From Spirochaetales bacterium (lineage in GTDB: Bacteria; Spirochaetota; Spirochaetia; SZUA-6; DRHE01), in contig JAFGQJ010000391.1 of assembly GCA_016935715.1 (NCBI GenBank), positions 1 to 14,592 of the forward strand: DNA of 14,592 nt, given 5' to 3'. Each line of letters opens with the position of its first letter. Position 1 is the first letter of the stretch. Of this stretch, positions 1 to 7,254 are shown one piece after another. A program made the translations under genes and the position numbers. The notes below the pieces were generated by a model. That model worked only from the letters and a program-made list of their open reading frames with translations, was not told the origin of the DNA and did no database searches.

Positions 1-912
1 AGCCGATTGGGCGCCTTCCGCAAACAGTTCATCAAGAACAAGTTTCTCTTCTTCATGGCCCTGGCCGTCATGGTCTGGTACGCGATCTTCCGCTACGTCC
101 CCTACTACTGGAACCTGATCGCCTTCAAGGATTACTCCTATGCCAAGGGCTTCTGGGGCAGTCCCTGGATAGGGCTGGGGAACTTCGAGGCATTGTTCCA
201 GGATCCTCTGTTTCTGCGGGTGCTGCGCAACACGCTGGTGATCAGCGCCATGAAGATACTCATCGGCTTCCCCTTTCCCATTCTTCTGGCCCTGTTCTTG
301 AACGAGGTTTTCAGCAGAGCCTACCGGAAAACGATCCAGACCATCACCTTTATCCCCTTCTTCATCTCCTGGGTGATCTATGCCAGCATCATGCATGCAA
401 TGCTCTCCCCTTCGGTGGGAATGATCAACGTGGTGATAGCGAAGCTGGGAGGTGAGCCCATCTACTTCCTGGCCAAGGAAGCCTGGTTCCGGCCCGTCCT
501 GGTGGCTTCGGAGATCACCAAGAACAGCGGCTATTTCACCGTCATCTACATGGCCGCGCTGGCAGGCGTCGACCAGGAGTCCTACGAGGCGGCCATCTGC
601 GACGGAGCCAATCTGTTCCAGAGGATCTGGCACGTCACCCTGCCGGGGATCGCCTCGGTCATCACCATCCTGTTCATCCTGCGGCTGGGGCAGCTGCTGA
701 CCGTAGGCTTCGAGCAGGTCTATATCCTGTACAGCCCCATGGTCTACGACGTGGGGGACGTCATCGAGACCTTCAACTACCGCCAGGGCATTCTGGGCGG
801 GCGCTTCGCCTACACCACGGCCATCGGCCTGTTCAAATCGGCGATCGGCTTCGTCCTGGTTCTCGGCTCCAACGCCGTTCTCAAGCGGCTTACCGAGCAC
901 GGGCTCTGGTAA
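1..912 (+). CDS. Sugar ABC transporter permease, LplB-like (5' end probably outside window)
   Basis: This is an inner-membrane permease subunit of a carbohydrate ABC importer of the LplB/YteP type. The visible protein has about six hydrophobic segments. An early stretch, IAFKDYSYAKG followed by WGSPWIGLGNF, is typical of LplB-type permeases. The ATPase-contacting EAA loop starts near residue 194 counted from position 7 (EAAICDGA, then RIWHVTLPG). The frame is open to the left edge, and the only nearby start is a TTG at position 7 without a visible ribosome site, so the true start is probably upstream. The stop is ten bases before the next permease gene, which fits a heterodimeric permease pair. 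The substrate is unknown. A solute-binding protein would be expected just upstream. No ATPase is encoded in the window, so a shared MsmK/MsmX-like ATPase is likely (inference). Confidence 0.9.
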   Translation, partial: SRLGAFRKQFIKNKFLFFMALAVMVWYAIFRYVPYYWNLIAFKDYSYAKGFWGSPWIGLGNFEALFQDPLFLRVLRNTLVISAMKILIGFPFPILLALFLNEVFSRAYRKTIQTITFIPFFISWVIYASIMHAMLSPSVGMINVVIAKLGGEPIYFLAKEAWFRPVLVASEITKNSGYFTVIYMAALAGVDQESYEAAICDGANLFQRIWHVTLPGIASVITILFILRLGQLLTVGFEQVYILYSPMVYDVGDVIETFNYRQGILGGRFAYTTAIGLFKSAIGFVLVLGSNAVLKRLTEHGLW

Positions 913-922
913 GGGGACAGCC

Positions 923-1816
923 ATGCCGATGCTCAGGTTCAAGAACTACCGACCCTCCGAGAAGATCTTCGTCGTCTTCGTTTATGTCTTCCTGTTCATC
1001 TTCGCCGGGATCTGCGTGTTTCCCTTTCTCAACGTCTTCGCCCGTTCCTTCAGCCCGGAGTTCTACATCGAGCAGGGTCAGGTCTGGCTGTGGCCGGTGA
1101 AGGTCACCATCAACACCTACGTCAAGATCTTCCAGGCCAGGGGCATCGTCTCGGGCTTCAAGAACAGCTTCTTCGTAGCCGTAGTCGGCACGACCGTGAA
1201 CCTCTTCATGAGCTTCATGATCGCCTATCCCCTGTCGCGAAAGCGCCTGCCCCTGCGCACGGTTTTCACGCTGGTTGCAGTGTTCACCATGCTCTTCCCG
1301 GTGGGGATCATCCCCCTGTACCTGCTGGTCAAGAAACTGGGTCTGATGAACTCCCTGTGGGCCTTGATCTGGCCGTACGCCATCACCACCTTCAATATGA
1401 TCATCATCAAGAATTACTTCCAGACCATACCGGACAGCCTGGAGGAATCCGCCTTCATCGACGGAGCGGGGGAGTTGACGATTCTGTTCAGGATCTTCGT
1501 TCCCCTGTCCAAGCCGGTGATCGCGGCGATCGGGCTGTTCTACCTGATCTTCAACTGGAACATCTTCATGCCGGCGGTGTTTTTCCTGACCCACCCCTCG
1601 AAGTACACGATCCAGGTGGTGCTCAGGGACATCCTGACCCAGCACATGCTGGAAGATCAGCTGCCCTTCGAGCAGTCCGCCATGATGAGCCAGGCCGGTC
1701 CGCAGGGAATCCAGGCGGCCATCACCATCGTGGCCATGATCCCCATTCTGGTCATCTACCCGTTTATCCAGAAATACTTCACCAGCGGCATCATGATCGG
1801 TTCGATCAAAGGCTGA
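923..1816 (+). CDS. Sugar ABC transporter permease, LplC/YtcP-like
   Basis: This is the second inner-membrane subunit of the same importer, 297 aa, the usual length for the LplC/YtcP family. A first membrane helix follows a short cytoplasmic N-terminus (about residues 12-35). An FPFLNVFARSFS-like segment comes next, and the EAA loop begins at about residue 174 (EESAFIDGAG, then FRIFVPLSKP). The protein ends in GSIKG, a C-terminus common in MalG-like permeases. The start is the ATG at 923, preceded by an AAGGGGA ribosome site that overlaps the end of the upstream gene. The spacing of ten bases from the first permease and thirteen to the epimerase gene indicates one transcript. Specificity cannot be inferred from the permease itself. 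Confidence 0.92.
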   Translation: MPMLRFKNYRPSEKIFVVFVYVFLFIFAGICVFPFLNVFARSFSPEFYIEQGQVWLWPVKVTINTYVKIFQARGIVSGFKNSFFVAVVGTTVNLFMSFMIAYPLSRKRLPLRTVFTLVAVFTMLFPVGIIPLYLLVKKLGLMNSLWALIWPYAITTFNMIIIKNYFQTIPDSLEESAFIDGAGELTILFRIFVPLSKPVIAAIGLFYLIFNWNIFMPAVFFLTHPSKYTIQVVLRDILTQHMLEDQLPFEQSAMMSQAGPQGIQAAITIVAMIPILVIYPFIQKYFTSGIMIGSIKG

Positions 1817-1829
1817 GCAGGAGGAAATC

Positions 1830-3152
1830 ATGAAACCCATGACATTCGAAAAGCTTAAAAGTTTCTACGTCGATCATCTGTTCGACACCCTGATCTCGTT
1901 CTGGATGCGTTTCGGCATCGATCGTGAAAACGGCGGCTTCTTCACCTGTTTCAACAATGCGGGAGACGTACTCAAGTCGAAGCACAAGTATATCTGGTCT
2001 CAGGGACGCTTCCTGTGGATGCTCTCCCGCGTGGTCTATGCCTTCCAGGGATACACGAGCGACAAGAATCTGGCAGAGATCCGGGAGGCGGCGGCGGAGG
2101 GAGCCCGTTTTCTCAAGGAGCACGCACGGCTTCCCAACGGCAATTGCGCCTGGGTGCTGGATGAGACGGGCAGGCCGATTCTCGCCAACCGGGACGGTTC
2201 GGTCAGGAAGGCGGCTCCCGGGGACAGTTATGATCTGGGAATTGCCGCGGATGAATTCCTGATCTACGGAATGGGTGAGTTTTCCCGGGCCGTCGGCGAC
2301 CGGCGGTATTTCGAATTCGCCCTGGATCTGTTCGAATCAGTCCGGCAGAGACTTTCCAGCGGGAACTTCAGGTCCTTCCCCCACGACACACCCAAGGGGT
2401 ACAAATCCCACGGCAAATCCATGATCATGCTGGAGACGGCCCAGGAGCTGGCCGATGTCGCCCGTTTTTTCAAAGATCCGGCTGCGGATCGACTGGAACG
2501 GGTAGCGCTGGACTCGATGCGGGAGACTCTGAGCGTGTTTGTCCACAAAGACAAGGAGATACTCCTGGAGGCGGTCAAGGAGGACAACAGTCCCGCCTGC
2601 GATGAAATGCTGGGCAGCTACTTCAACCCGGGACATTCACTGGAGGATGCCTGGTTCATGATGCACTTCGCTGCGAAAGTGAAGGATCGGGAGGCTCTAC
2701 AAACCGCCACGGAGATCGTACGCTGGATGACATCCAAGGGCTGGGACCGGGAGCACGGCGGTCTGCCCCAGTTCCTGCACATCGACGGCGGCAGCCCCCG
2801 GGGGGAAATAGCCGAACAGAACAAGGGCGATCACATGATCGTGGAGCTCACGGAGAATTGGAGCAACAAGCTCTGGTGGGTCCACTCCGAGGCTCTGTAC
2901 GCGTTGATTCTGGCCTACGAGCATAGCCGGGACCCCTGGTTCATGGATACATACTGGAAGTTCCACGACTACGTGTTCAAGACCTTCCCCAATCCGGACA
3001 AAGACGTCGGGGAGTGGATCCAGATCCGCGACCGGCAAGGCAGGCCGGAGGACAAGGTGGTGGCCCTTCCGGTCAAGGATCCCTACCACATCACGAGAGC
3101 GTTCATGCACCTGATCAAGTCACTGGAACGGATCGGAGCAGGGGCCGGTTGA
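1830..3152 (+). CDS. AGE-family N-acylglucosamine 2-epimerase-like sugar epimerase/isomerase
   Basis: This is a cytoplasmic (alpha/alpha)6-barrel enzyme of 440 aa in the acylglucosamine 2-epimerase (AGE) superfamily, which interconverts sugars at C2 or isomerises aldoses and ketoses. Visible family landmarks are YIWSQGRFLWML (about residues 50-62), NPGHSLEDAWF with His269, KLWWVHSEAL with His352, GEWIQIRDRQGR near residue 395, and DPYHITRAFMHL with His420. His269 and His420 sit where the catalytic acid/base histidines lie in cellobiose and acylglucosamine epimerases. Length and context (sugar importer before, PIG-L deacetylase after) favour an N-acyl hexosamine or free hexose substrate, but cellobiose 2-epimerase-like or YihS-like isomerase activity cannot be excluded. 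A strong AGGAGG site at 1819-1824 fixes the start at 1830 rather than the nearby ATG at 1839. Confidence 0.88.
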   Translation: MKPMTFEKLKSFYVDHLFDTLISFWMRFGIDRENGGFFTCFNNAGDVLKSKHKYIWSQGRFLWMLSRVVYAFQGYTSDKNLAEIREAAAEGARFLKEHARLPNGNCAWVLDETGRPILANRDGSVRKAAPGDSYDLGIAADEFLIYGMGEFSRAVGDRRYFEFALDLFESVRQRLSSGNFRSFPHDTPKGYKSHGKSMIMLETAQELADVARFFKDPAADRLERVALDSMRETLSVFVHKDKEILLEAVKEDNSPACDEMLGSYFNPGHSLEDAWFMMHFAAKVKDREALQTATEIVRWMTSKGWDREHGGLPQFLHIDGGSPRGEIAEQNKGDHMIVELTENWSNKLWWVHSEALYALILAYEHSRDPWFMDTYWKFHDYVFKTFPNPDKDVGEWIQIRDRQGRPEDKVVALPVKDPYHITRAFMHLIKSLERIGAGAG

Positions 3153-3172
3153 AACGGACAGTACGAACATGT

Positions 3173-3181
3173 CAGGGGAGG
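3173..3181 (+). promoter_or_regulatory. Ribosome binding site that decides the deacetylase start
   Basis: The purine stretch AGGGGAGGG lies five bases before the ATG at 3187 and inside the alternative reading from the ATG at 3169. This supports initiation at 3187. Confidence 0.65.
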
Positions 3182-3186
3182 GAAAA

Positions 3187-4020
3187 ATGGCGAGATTGAA
3201 GATCCTGGTCATCGGTGCCCATCCCGATGACGCGGATATCCGCTGCGGCGGTCTGGCGTTGAAGTACGTCTCCCTGGGGCACACGGTCAAATTTCTGAGC
3301 ACCACCAATGGCGATACGGGACATCACAGGATCGGGGGCATCGAGCTGGCACGTCGGCGCTACGCGGAGGCCCAGGCCTCAGCACGGGTGGCGGGCCTGG
3401 CGGAGTACCAGGTTCTGGATCTGCACAACGGTGAGCTGGAGCCCTCCGTGGCCAACCGCAAGCTGATCATCCGCATCATCCGGGAATACAATCCGGATCT
3501 GATCATCACTCACCGGCCGAACGACTACCATCCGGATCATCGCTACACTTCGCAGCTCGTTCAGGACGCCTCCTACATCGTCACCGTACCCAACATGGTG
3601 GCCCTGACCGACATCCTGCCCCGGACTCCCAAGATCTGTTACATGCACGATAATTTCCGCAAGCCTCTTCCGTTTCAGCCCGATGTAGTGGTCGGGATCG
3701 ACGAGGTGATCGAGAAGAAAGTGCAGATGATGGACTGCCACGAATCACAGTTCTACGAGTGGCTTCCCTTCAACCAGGGAATCTCCGATCAGGTGCCTGC
3801 CGATCCCGGGGAGCGGAGGCGCTGGCTTGCTTCCTGGCGCCTGCCGTATTTCGAGAACATCGCCAACGAGTACCGACCGGTCTTGATCGAGCTGTACGGG
3901 GATCGGGAGGGAGGGGCTGTTCGCTATGCCGAGGCCTTCGAGGGATGCGAGTACGGCGCCGGGTTCAAAAAAGAGGACATTCCCCGGTTGTTTCCGTTTT
4001 TCCCGATGAAGGAGCAGTAG
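3187..4020 (+). CDS. PIG-L (LmbE) family deacetylase
   Basis: This is a zinc-dependent N-deacetylase of the PIG-L/LmbE fold, which typically removes acetyl from N-acetylglucosaminyl groups of sugars, glycolipids or cofactors. The N-terminal Rossmann-like strand is followed by AHPDD (His12, Asp14, Asp15), supplying two metal ligands and the general base. The second metal motif is HRPNDYHPDHR (His109, His115, His118). I chose the ATG at 3187 (277 aa) over the one at 3169. An AGGGGAGG sequence sits a few bases before 3187, and starting there places the conserved strand directly at the N-terminus. There is no signal peptide, so it acts in the cytoplasm. Directly after an AGE epimerase it may deacetylate an imported N-acetyl sugar (inference). 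Confidence 0.9.
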   Translation: MARLKILVIGAHPDDADIRCGGLALKYVSLGHTVKFLSTTNGDTGHHRIGGIELARRRYAEAQASARVAGLAEYQVLDLHNGELEPSVANRKLIIRIIREYNPDLIITHRPNDYHPDHRYTSQLVQDASYIVTVPNMVALTDILPRTPKICYMHDNFRKPLPFQPDVVVGIDEVIEKKVQMMDCHESQFYEWLPFNQGISDQVPADPGERRRWLASWRLPYFENIANEYRPVLIELYGDREGGAVRYAEAFEGCEYGAGFKKEDIPRLFPFFPMKEQ

Positions 4021-4024
4021 AGAG

Positions 4025-4987
4025 ATGATCATCGATTTTCACACCCACGTGGGGGATCTCAGGACTCCTGAACGGATGGACCGCTTGCCCGTGACCTGGG
4101 AGGGACTGATCGAGCGCCTGGATGAGGAAGGAATCGACAAGGCGGTGGTGCTCCCGACCAGGGTGTCACCGGAGAGCATGAGAGGCCCCGCCCTTTTTCA
4201 GCCGCAGGGGGATCTGCTCAGCCAGCTGGAAACGGCCCGCAAGTATCAGGACCGGATCATCATCTTCGGCAACGTGGACCCCCGGATGGGATGTCTCGGC
4301 AATCTCGAGCCGCACCAGGTTGCCAATCCGCCGGAGACTGATTTCTCCTGGGTTCTGGAACGCTTCCGGGAGATGGGCTGCGTCGGCATCGGGGAGATCA
4401 CCGCCAATATCGCCGTTGATGATCCAAGAGTCGTCAGTCTTTTCAGCCAGTGCGGTGAATACGAGCTTCCCGTGCTGTTCCACTGTACCGGCCCGGGCAG
4501 GGGCGTGTACGGCCTCTATGACGATGTCGGTCTTCCCCGGCTGGAGAGGCTGCTGCAGGCGGCCGCCGGCACCACGGTGATCGGACACGCGCCGGGGTTC
4601 TGGGCGGAGATCGAGGGGGATATCACCGTGGAAAAGAAGTTCGTTTATCCGACCGGCCCGATCCGCAAGGAAGGGGCTCTGATCCGCCTGCTGCGAAGGT
4701 ATCCGAACCTGTACGCCGACATATCCGCCAACAGCGGTTTCAATGCCATCAGCCGTGACAGGGACTTCGGCGCGGGCTTCCTCACGGAATTCCAGGACAG
4801 GGTTCTGTTCGGGACCGACGTGTGCTTCGGAGGCGCCGATGGAAGGATGCCGCACCTGGGCTATCTGCGTGCGCTCCGCGAAGAGAATCGTATAACCCCC
4901 GAGGTGTTCGCCAAGATTACGGGGGAAAACGCCCTCAAAATTCTCAAGCTCTACTCAGCCGGCGCCAAAGAAAGGCGGAAGGTATAG
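4025..4987 (+). CDS. Metal-dependent amidohydrolase (amidohydrolase_2-type TIM barrel)
   Basis: This is a cytoplasmic hydrolase of the amidohydrolase superfamily, 320 aa, in which a metal-activated water attacks an amide, lactone or C-C bond. The N-terminus MIIDFHTHVGD carries the HxH metal pair (His6, His8). Further ligands are at VLFHCTG (His153), VIGHAPG (His188) and LFGTDVCFGG (Asp265), in the order expected for strands 1, 5, 6 and 8 of the barrel. The lysine that becomes carboxylated in binuclear members is not evident, so a mononuclear enzyme is more likely. An AAGGAG site overlaps the end of the deacetylase gene, and the gap is four bases, indicating translational coupling. Sugar lactonase, deacetylase or aglycone-processing roles are all possible. 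I cannot name the substrate. Confidence 0.85.
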   Translation: MIIDFHTHVGDLRTPERMDRLPVTWEGLIERLDEEGIDKAVVLPTRVSPESMRGPALFQPQGDLLSQLETARKYQDRIIIFGNVDPRMGCLGNLEPHQVANPPETDFSWVLERFREMGCVGIGEITANIAVDDPRVVSLFSQCGEYELPVLFHCTGPGRGVYGLYDDVGLPRLERLLQAAAGTTVIGHAPGFWAEIEGDITVEKKFVYPTGPIRKEGALIRLLRRYPNLYADISANSGFNAISRDRDFGAGFLTEFQDRVLFGTDVCFGGADGRMPHLGYLRALREENRITPEVFAKITGENALKILKLYSAGAKERRKV

Positions 4988-4999
4988 AAGGGTGGAAGT

Positions 5000-5563
5000 A
5001 TGCGAAAGTTGATTCAGCAGTACGCCAAGGACCTGACGGCGGGACGCCTGGCTTCCGGGTACGAGCATTCGTACCGGATCTACCAGCTGGCTCGGAAGAT
5101 CGGTGAAGGGATGGACTACGATGACGAGGTGCTCCACGCCGCCTGCTTCCTCCACGATGTCGAGATGAGCTCGGGACATCCGGCCAGCTCGGCGGAGAAA
5201 GCCAGAGCAATTTTAGGAGAAACCGGTTTTGCCCCCGGCAAGATCGACGCGGTGTATCAGGCCATCCTTGGTCACATGCCGGATGAGGGAGGCGGGCTTG
5301 CACAGGGCCTGACGGTGGAGGGCAAACTCCTCCATGATGCCAACCTCCTTGAGAGCGTCGGGGCGGTGGGTCTGGTCAGATTGTCCATCGGGTCTTTCTT
5401 CTGGCACCATCTGAAAACCATGGGGCAGGTGATCGAGCTGCTGAAGCGCTGGCGAAGCTACGCCGAAGATTTCTACTTTGCAAAAAGCCGCAGACTCGTG
5501 AGCAAGAGGATCGAGTTTCTCGATTCGGCTATCCGCCGTCTGGAGGAAGAGCTCGAGCTGTAG
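5000..5563 (+). CDS. HD-domain phosphohydrolase-like protein
   Basis: This is a small (187 aa) soluble protein with a single HD domain, a fold usually seen in metal-dependent phosphomonoesterases and phosphodiesterases acting on nucleotides. The metal-binding signature is present in order: His23 in EHSYRI, the His52-Asp53 pair in CFLHDVEM, and a late Asp113 in LLHDANLLE. An extra His92 in ILGHMPD is also typical of this group. The C-terminal 50 residues are helical and charged and may form a coiled coil. It follows the amidohydrolase by 12 bases and is the last gene of the transporter operon. Its role there, whether phosphatase of a sugar phosphate, nucleotide hydrolase or regulator, is not evident. 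The HD family call is firm; the function is not. Confidence 0.8.
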   Translation: MRKLIQQYAKDLTAGRLASGYEHSYRIYQLARKIGEGMDYDDEVLHAACFLHDVEMSSGHPASSAEKARAILGETGFAPGKIDAVYQAILGHMPDEGGGLAQGLTVEGKLLHDANLLESVGAVGLVRLSIGSFFWHHLKTMGQVIELLKRWRSYAEDFYFAKSRRLVSKRIEFLDSAIRRLEEELEL

Positions 5564-5576
5564 GCAACCGCCGGCT

Positions 5577-5590
5577 AGACCTGCAGGTCT
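5577..5590. promoter_or_regulatory. Perfect 14-bp palindrome before pheS
   Basis: AGACCTGCAGGTCT reads identically on both strands. It begins 13 bases after the HD gene stop and shares its last T with a consensus TTGACA at 5590-5595. It could be an operator for the pheST transcript. It has no central loop and no T-run, so it is unlikely to be an intrinsic terminator of the upstream operon. Confidence 0.45.
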
Positions 5591-5618
5591 TGACAAGAGC
5601 TCCGGCAATCATTAGTTC
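5590..5618 (+). promoter_or_regulatory. Candidate promoter of the pheST-kinase operon
   Basis: A perfect -35 box TTGACA (5590-5595) lies in the only sizeable gap before pheS. The hexamer 17 bases downstream, TAGTTC, is a poor -10 match (first two bases only), and shifted registers are also weak. The call rests on the -35 box and on the change of functional theme here. Transcription would start near 5625. Confidence 0.4.
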
Positions 5619-5621
5619 TAT

Positions 5622-5655
5622 GGGATACCACTCCCCGTTGTACGGCGGTATTCCC
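5622..5655 (+). promoter_or_regulatory. Foldable stem-loop in the pheS leader
   Basis: GGGATACC (5622-5629) can pair with GGTATTCCC (5647-5655) with one bulged base. An inner CCG/CGG pair encloses the loop TTGTA. A second, weaker CCCC/GGGG pairing (5660-5676) follows, close to the ribosome site. No T-run follows either hairpin, so this is a possible leader structure, not a terminator. It does not resemble a T-box as far as I can see. Confidence 0.35.
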
Positions 5656-5697
5656 TCGGCCCCGCCACGGCAGGGGGACTGATTGGGAGCACAGGCA

Positions 5698-7251
5698 ATG
5701 GAACGGGAACAGCTGATCAAGGAACTGCATCCTCTCGAAATTCGGGTCCTGCTGCATTTTTCCCCTGAGGATTCGATTACTCCCGAGCGTCTTCACGAGG
5801 AGCTGGGTTACAAACCGGGTCAGGCCAACCAGGCCTTTTCCTGGCTCGAGGCCAAGCAGCTCATTCGGGAAACCGAGCGGAGCACCACGAATGAGTATTC
5901 GATCACCGATCTGGGAAGGGAGTACAGGGAGAAGGGCACGCCCGAAGAGCGCCTGCTCGATCTCGTTCGTACCGGGAATCAGGCTCCGTTGACCCTGCCG
6001 GAGATCGCCGCCCGGCTGGGCCTGGAAAACAGAGATGTGGGCTCCGCCTACGGAACTCTGTCCAGGAGCGGTCTGCTGGCCATGGATGCGGACAAGCGGG
6101 TCGTTCCCGGAGCCGAGGCGGAGGCGGATGCCGTAGAGGGTGTGCGGAAGCTGCTCGACCGTTTCGGCGACTCGGAGAGCATGGCGGAAGAGGATCTGTC
6201 GGAAGCCCAGGCCGCGTTGATCCGGTCGCTGAGCCGCAAGCGGGGGGCGGACAAGGGGATGTTCCGTGCGGTCGAGCGGGAGCGGGTGGCCTATCGAATG
6301 ACGCCGGCGGGGCTGAAGGTTGCCGGGACCCTGCGCCGGCTGGGCATCAGCGGCGAGGAGATCGGTCCGATAACCCCCGAGCTGCTTCGCAGCGGGGAAT
6401 GGAAGAACGCCTCGTTTCGCAGCTACAACATCAACACCCCTCCGCAGCGCGTCCTGCTTGGACGGAAGAATCCCTACGTGGAGTTTCTGGAAGACCTCAA
6501 GGACAAGCTGAACTCCCTCGGGTTCGAGGAGTTCGACGGACCCCTCCTGGAAACGGAGTTCTGGAACTGCGACGCCCTGTTCATGCCGCAGTTTCACGCC
6601 GCCCGGGATATCCACGACGTCTACTATATCAAGAATCCGACCCACGCCAGGGCGATCGAGCAGCCCTACCTCGACCAGGTCGCCGCCTGCCACGAAAACG
6701 GCTGGAGCACCGGCAGTCTGGGCTGGCGCTATCCATTCGACAGGGACTTCACGCGGCGCATGATCCTGCGCAGCCAGGGAACCGTTCTGTCGGCCAAGAC
6801 CCTTCCCAGGGCCAAGGTGCCGGGACGCTACTTCGGGGTGGTGCGCTGCTTCCGCTACGACAAGGTCGACGCCACCCACCTGGCGGATTTCTATCAGACC
6901 GAGGGCATCGCCCTGGGGGAGCGGGTCAATCTGAAGACCCTCCTGGGCCTGCTCAAGATGTTCGCCGTAGAGGTGGCGGGGGCGGAGCAGTTCAAGTTCG
7001 TTCCCGGCTATTTTCCCTTTACCGAGCCGTCGGTGGAAATCCACATCCGCCATCCCCAGCTGGGCTGGTTCGAGCTGGGAGGATCCGGCATCTTCCGGCC
7101 CGAGGTCACCAGGCCCCTGGGGATCGACGTGCCGGTCTTGGCCTGGGGCCTGGGCATCGACCGCATGGCCCTGGTGGCCCTCGGCCTGAACGACCTGCGG
7201 GAACTGTTTACCGCGGATATAGAGCAGGTTCGCCTGAGGAGACGGAGATAA
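5698..7251 (+). CDS. pheS: Phenylalanyl-tRNA synthetase alpha subunit, archaeal/eukaryotic type
   Basis: This is the catalytic alpha subunit of the class II phenylalanyl-tRNA synthetase, which charges tRNA-Phe with phenylalanine using ATP. The first 230 or so residues hold repeated winged-helix-like modules, as in archaeal and eukaryotic alpha chains, instead of the bacterial coiled coil. The catalytic domain carries motif 2 (VRCFRYDKVDATH, from about residue 382, then FYQTEG) and motif 3 (GLGIDRMAL, residues 484-492). The length of 517 aa fits the archaeal form (about 500) and not the bacterial one (about 340). The ATG at 5698 is chosen because GGGAG at 5685-5689 gives normal spacing; the in-frame TTG at 5683 has no ribosome site. 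It ends just before pheT. Among bacteria this type is known from spirochaetes. Confidence 0.96.
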   Translation: MEREQLIKELHPLEIRVLLHFSPEDSITPERLHEELGYKPGQANQAFSWLEAKQLIRETERSTTNEYSITDLGREYREKGTPEERLLDLVRTGNQAPLTLPEIAARLGLENRDVGSAYGTLSRSGLLAMDADKRVVPGAEAEADAVEGVRKLLDRFGDSESMAEEDLSEAQAALIRSLSRKRGADKGMFRAVERERVAYRMTPAGLKVAGTLRRLGISGEEIGPITPELLRSGEWKNASFRSYNINTPPQRVLLGRKNPYVEFLEDLKDKLNSLGFEEFDGPLLETEFWNCDALFMPQFHAARDIHDVYYIKNPTHARAIEQPYLDQVAACHENGWSTGSLGWRYPFDRDFTRRMILRSQGTVLSAKTLPRAKVPGRYFGVVRCFRYDKVDATHLADFYQTEGIALGERVNLKTLLGLLKMFAVEVAGAEQFKFVPGYFPFTEPSVEIHIRHPQLGWFELGGSGIFRPEVTRPLGIDVPVLAWGLGIDRMALVALGLNDLRELFTADIEQVRLRRRR

Positions 7252-7254
7252 GCG

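Noticed and set aside
890..1840. A 316-codon - strand frame opposite the second permease
   Set aside because: The protein is His/Asp/Glu-rich and low in hydrophobic segments, the expected mirror image of a membrane protein gene.
5620..5682. A 20-codon leader-peptide-like frame before pheS (starting MGYHSPLYGG)
   Set aside because: It has no ribosome site, contains no Phe codon, and its ATG lies before the predicted transcription start, so attenuation through it is not supported.
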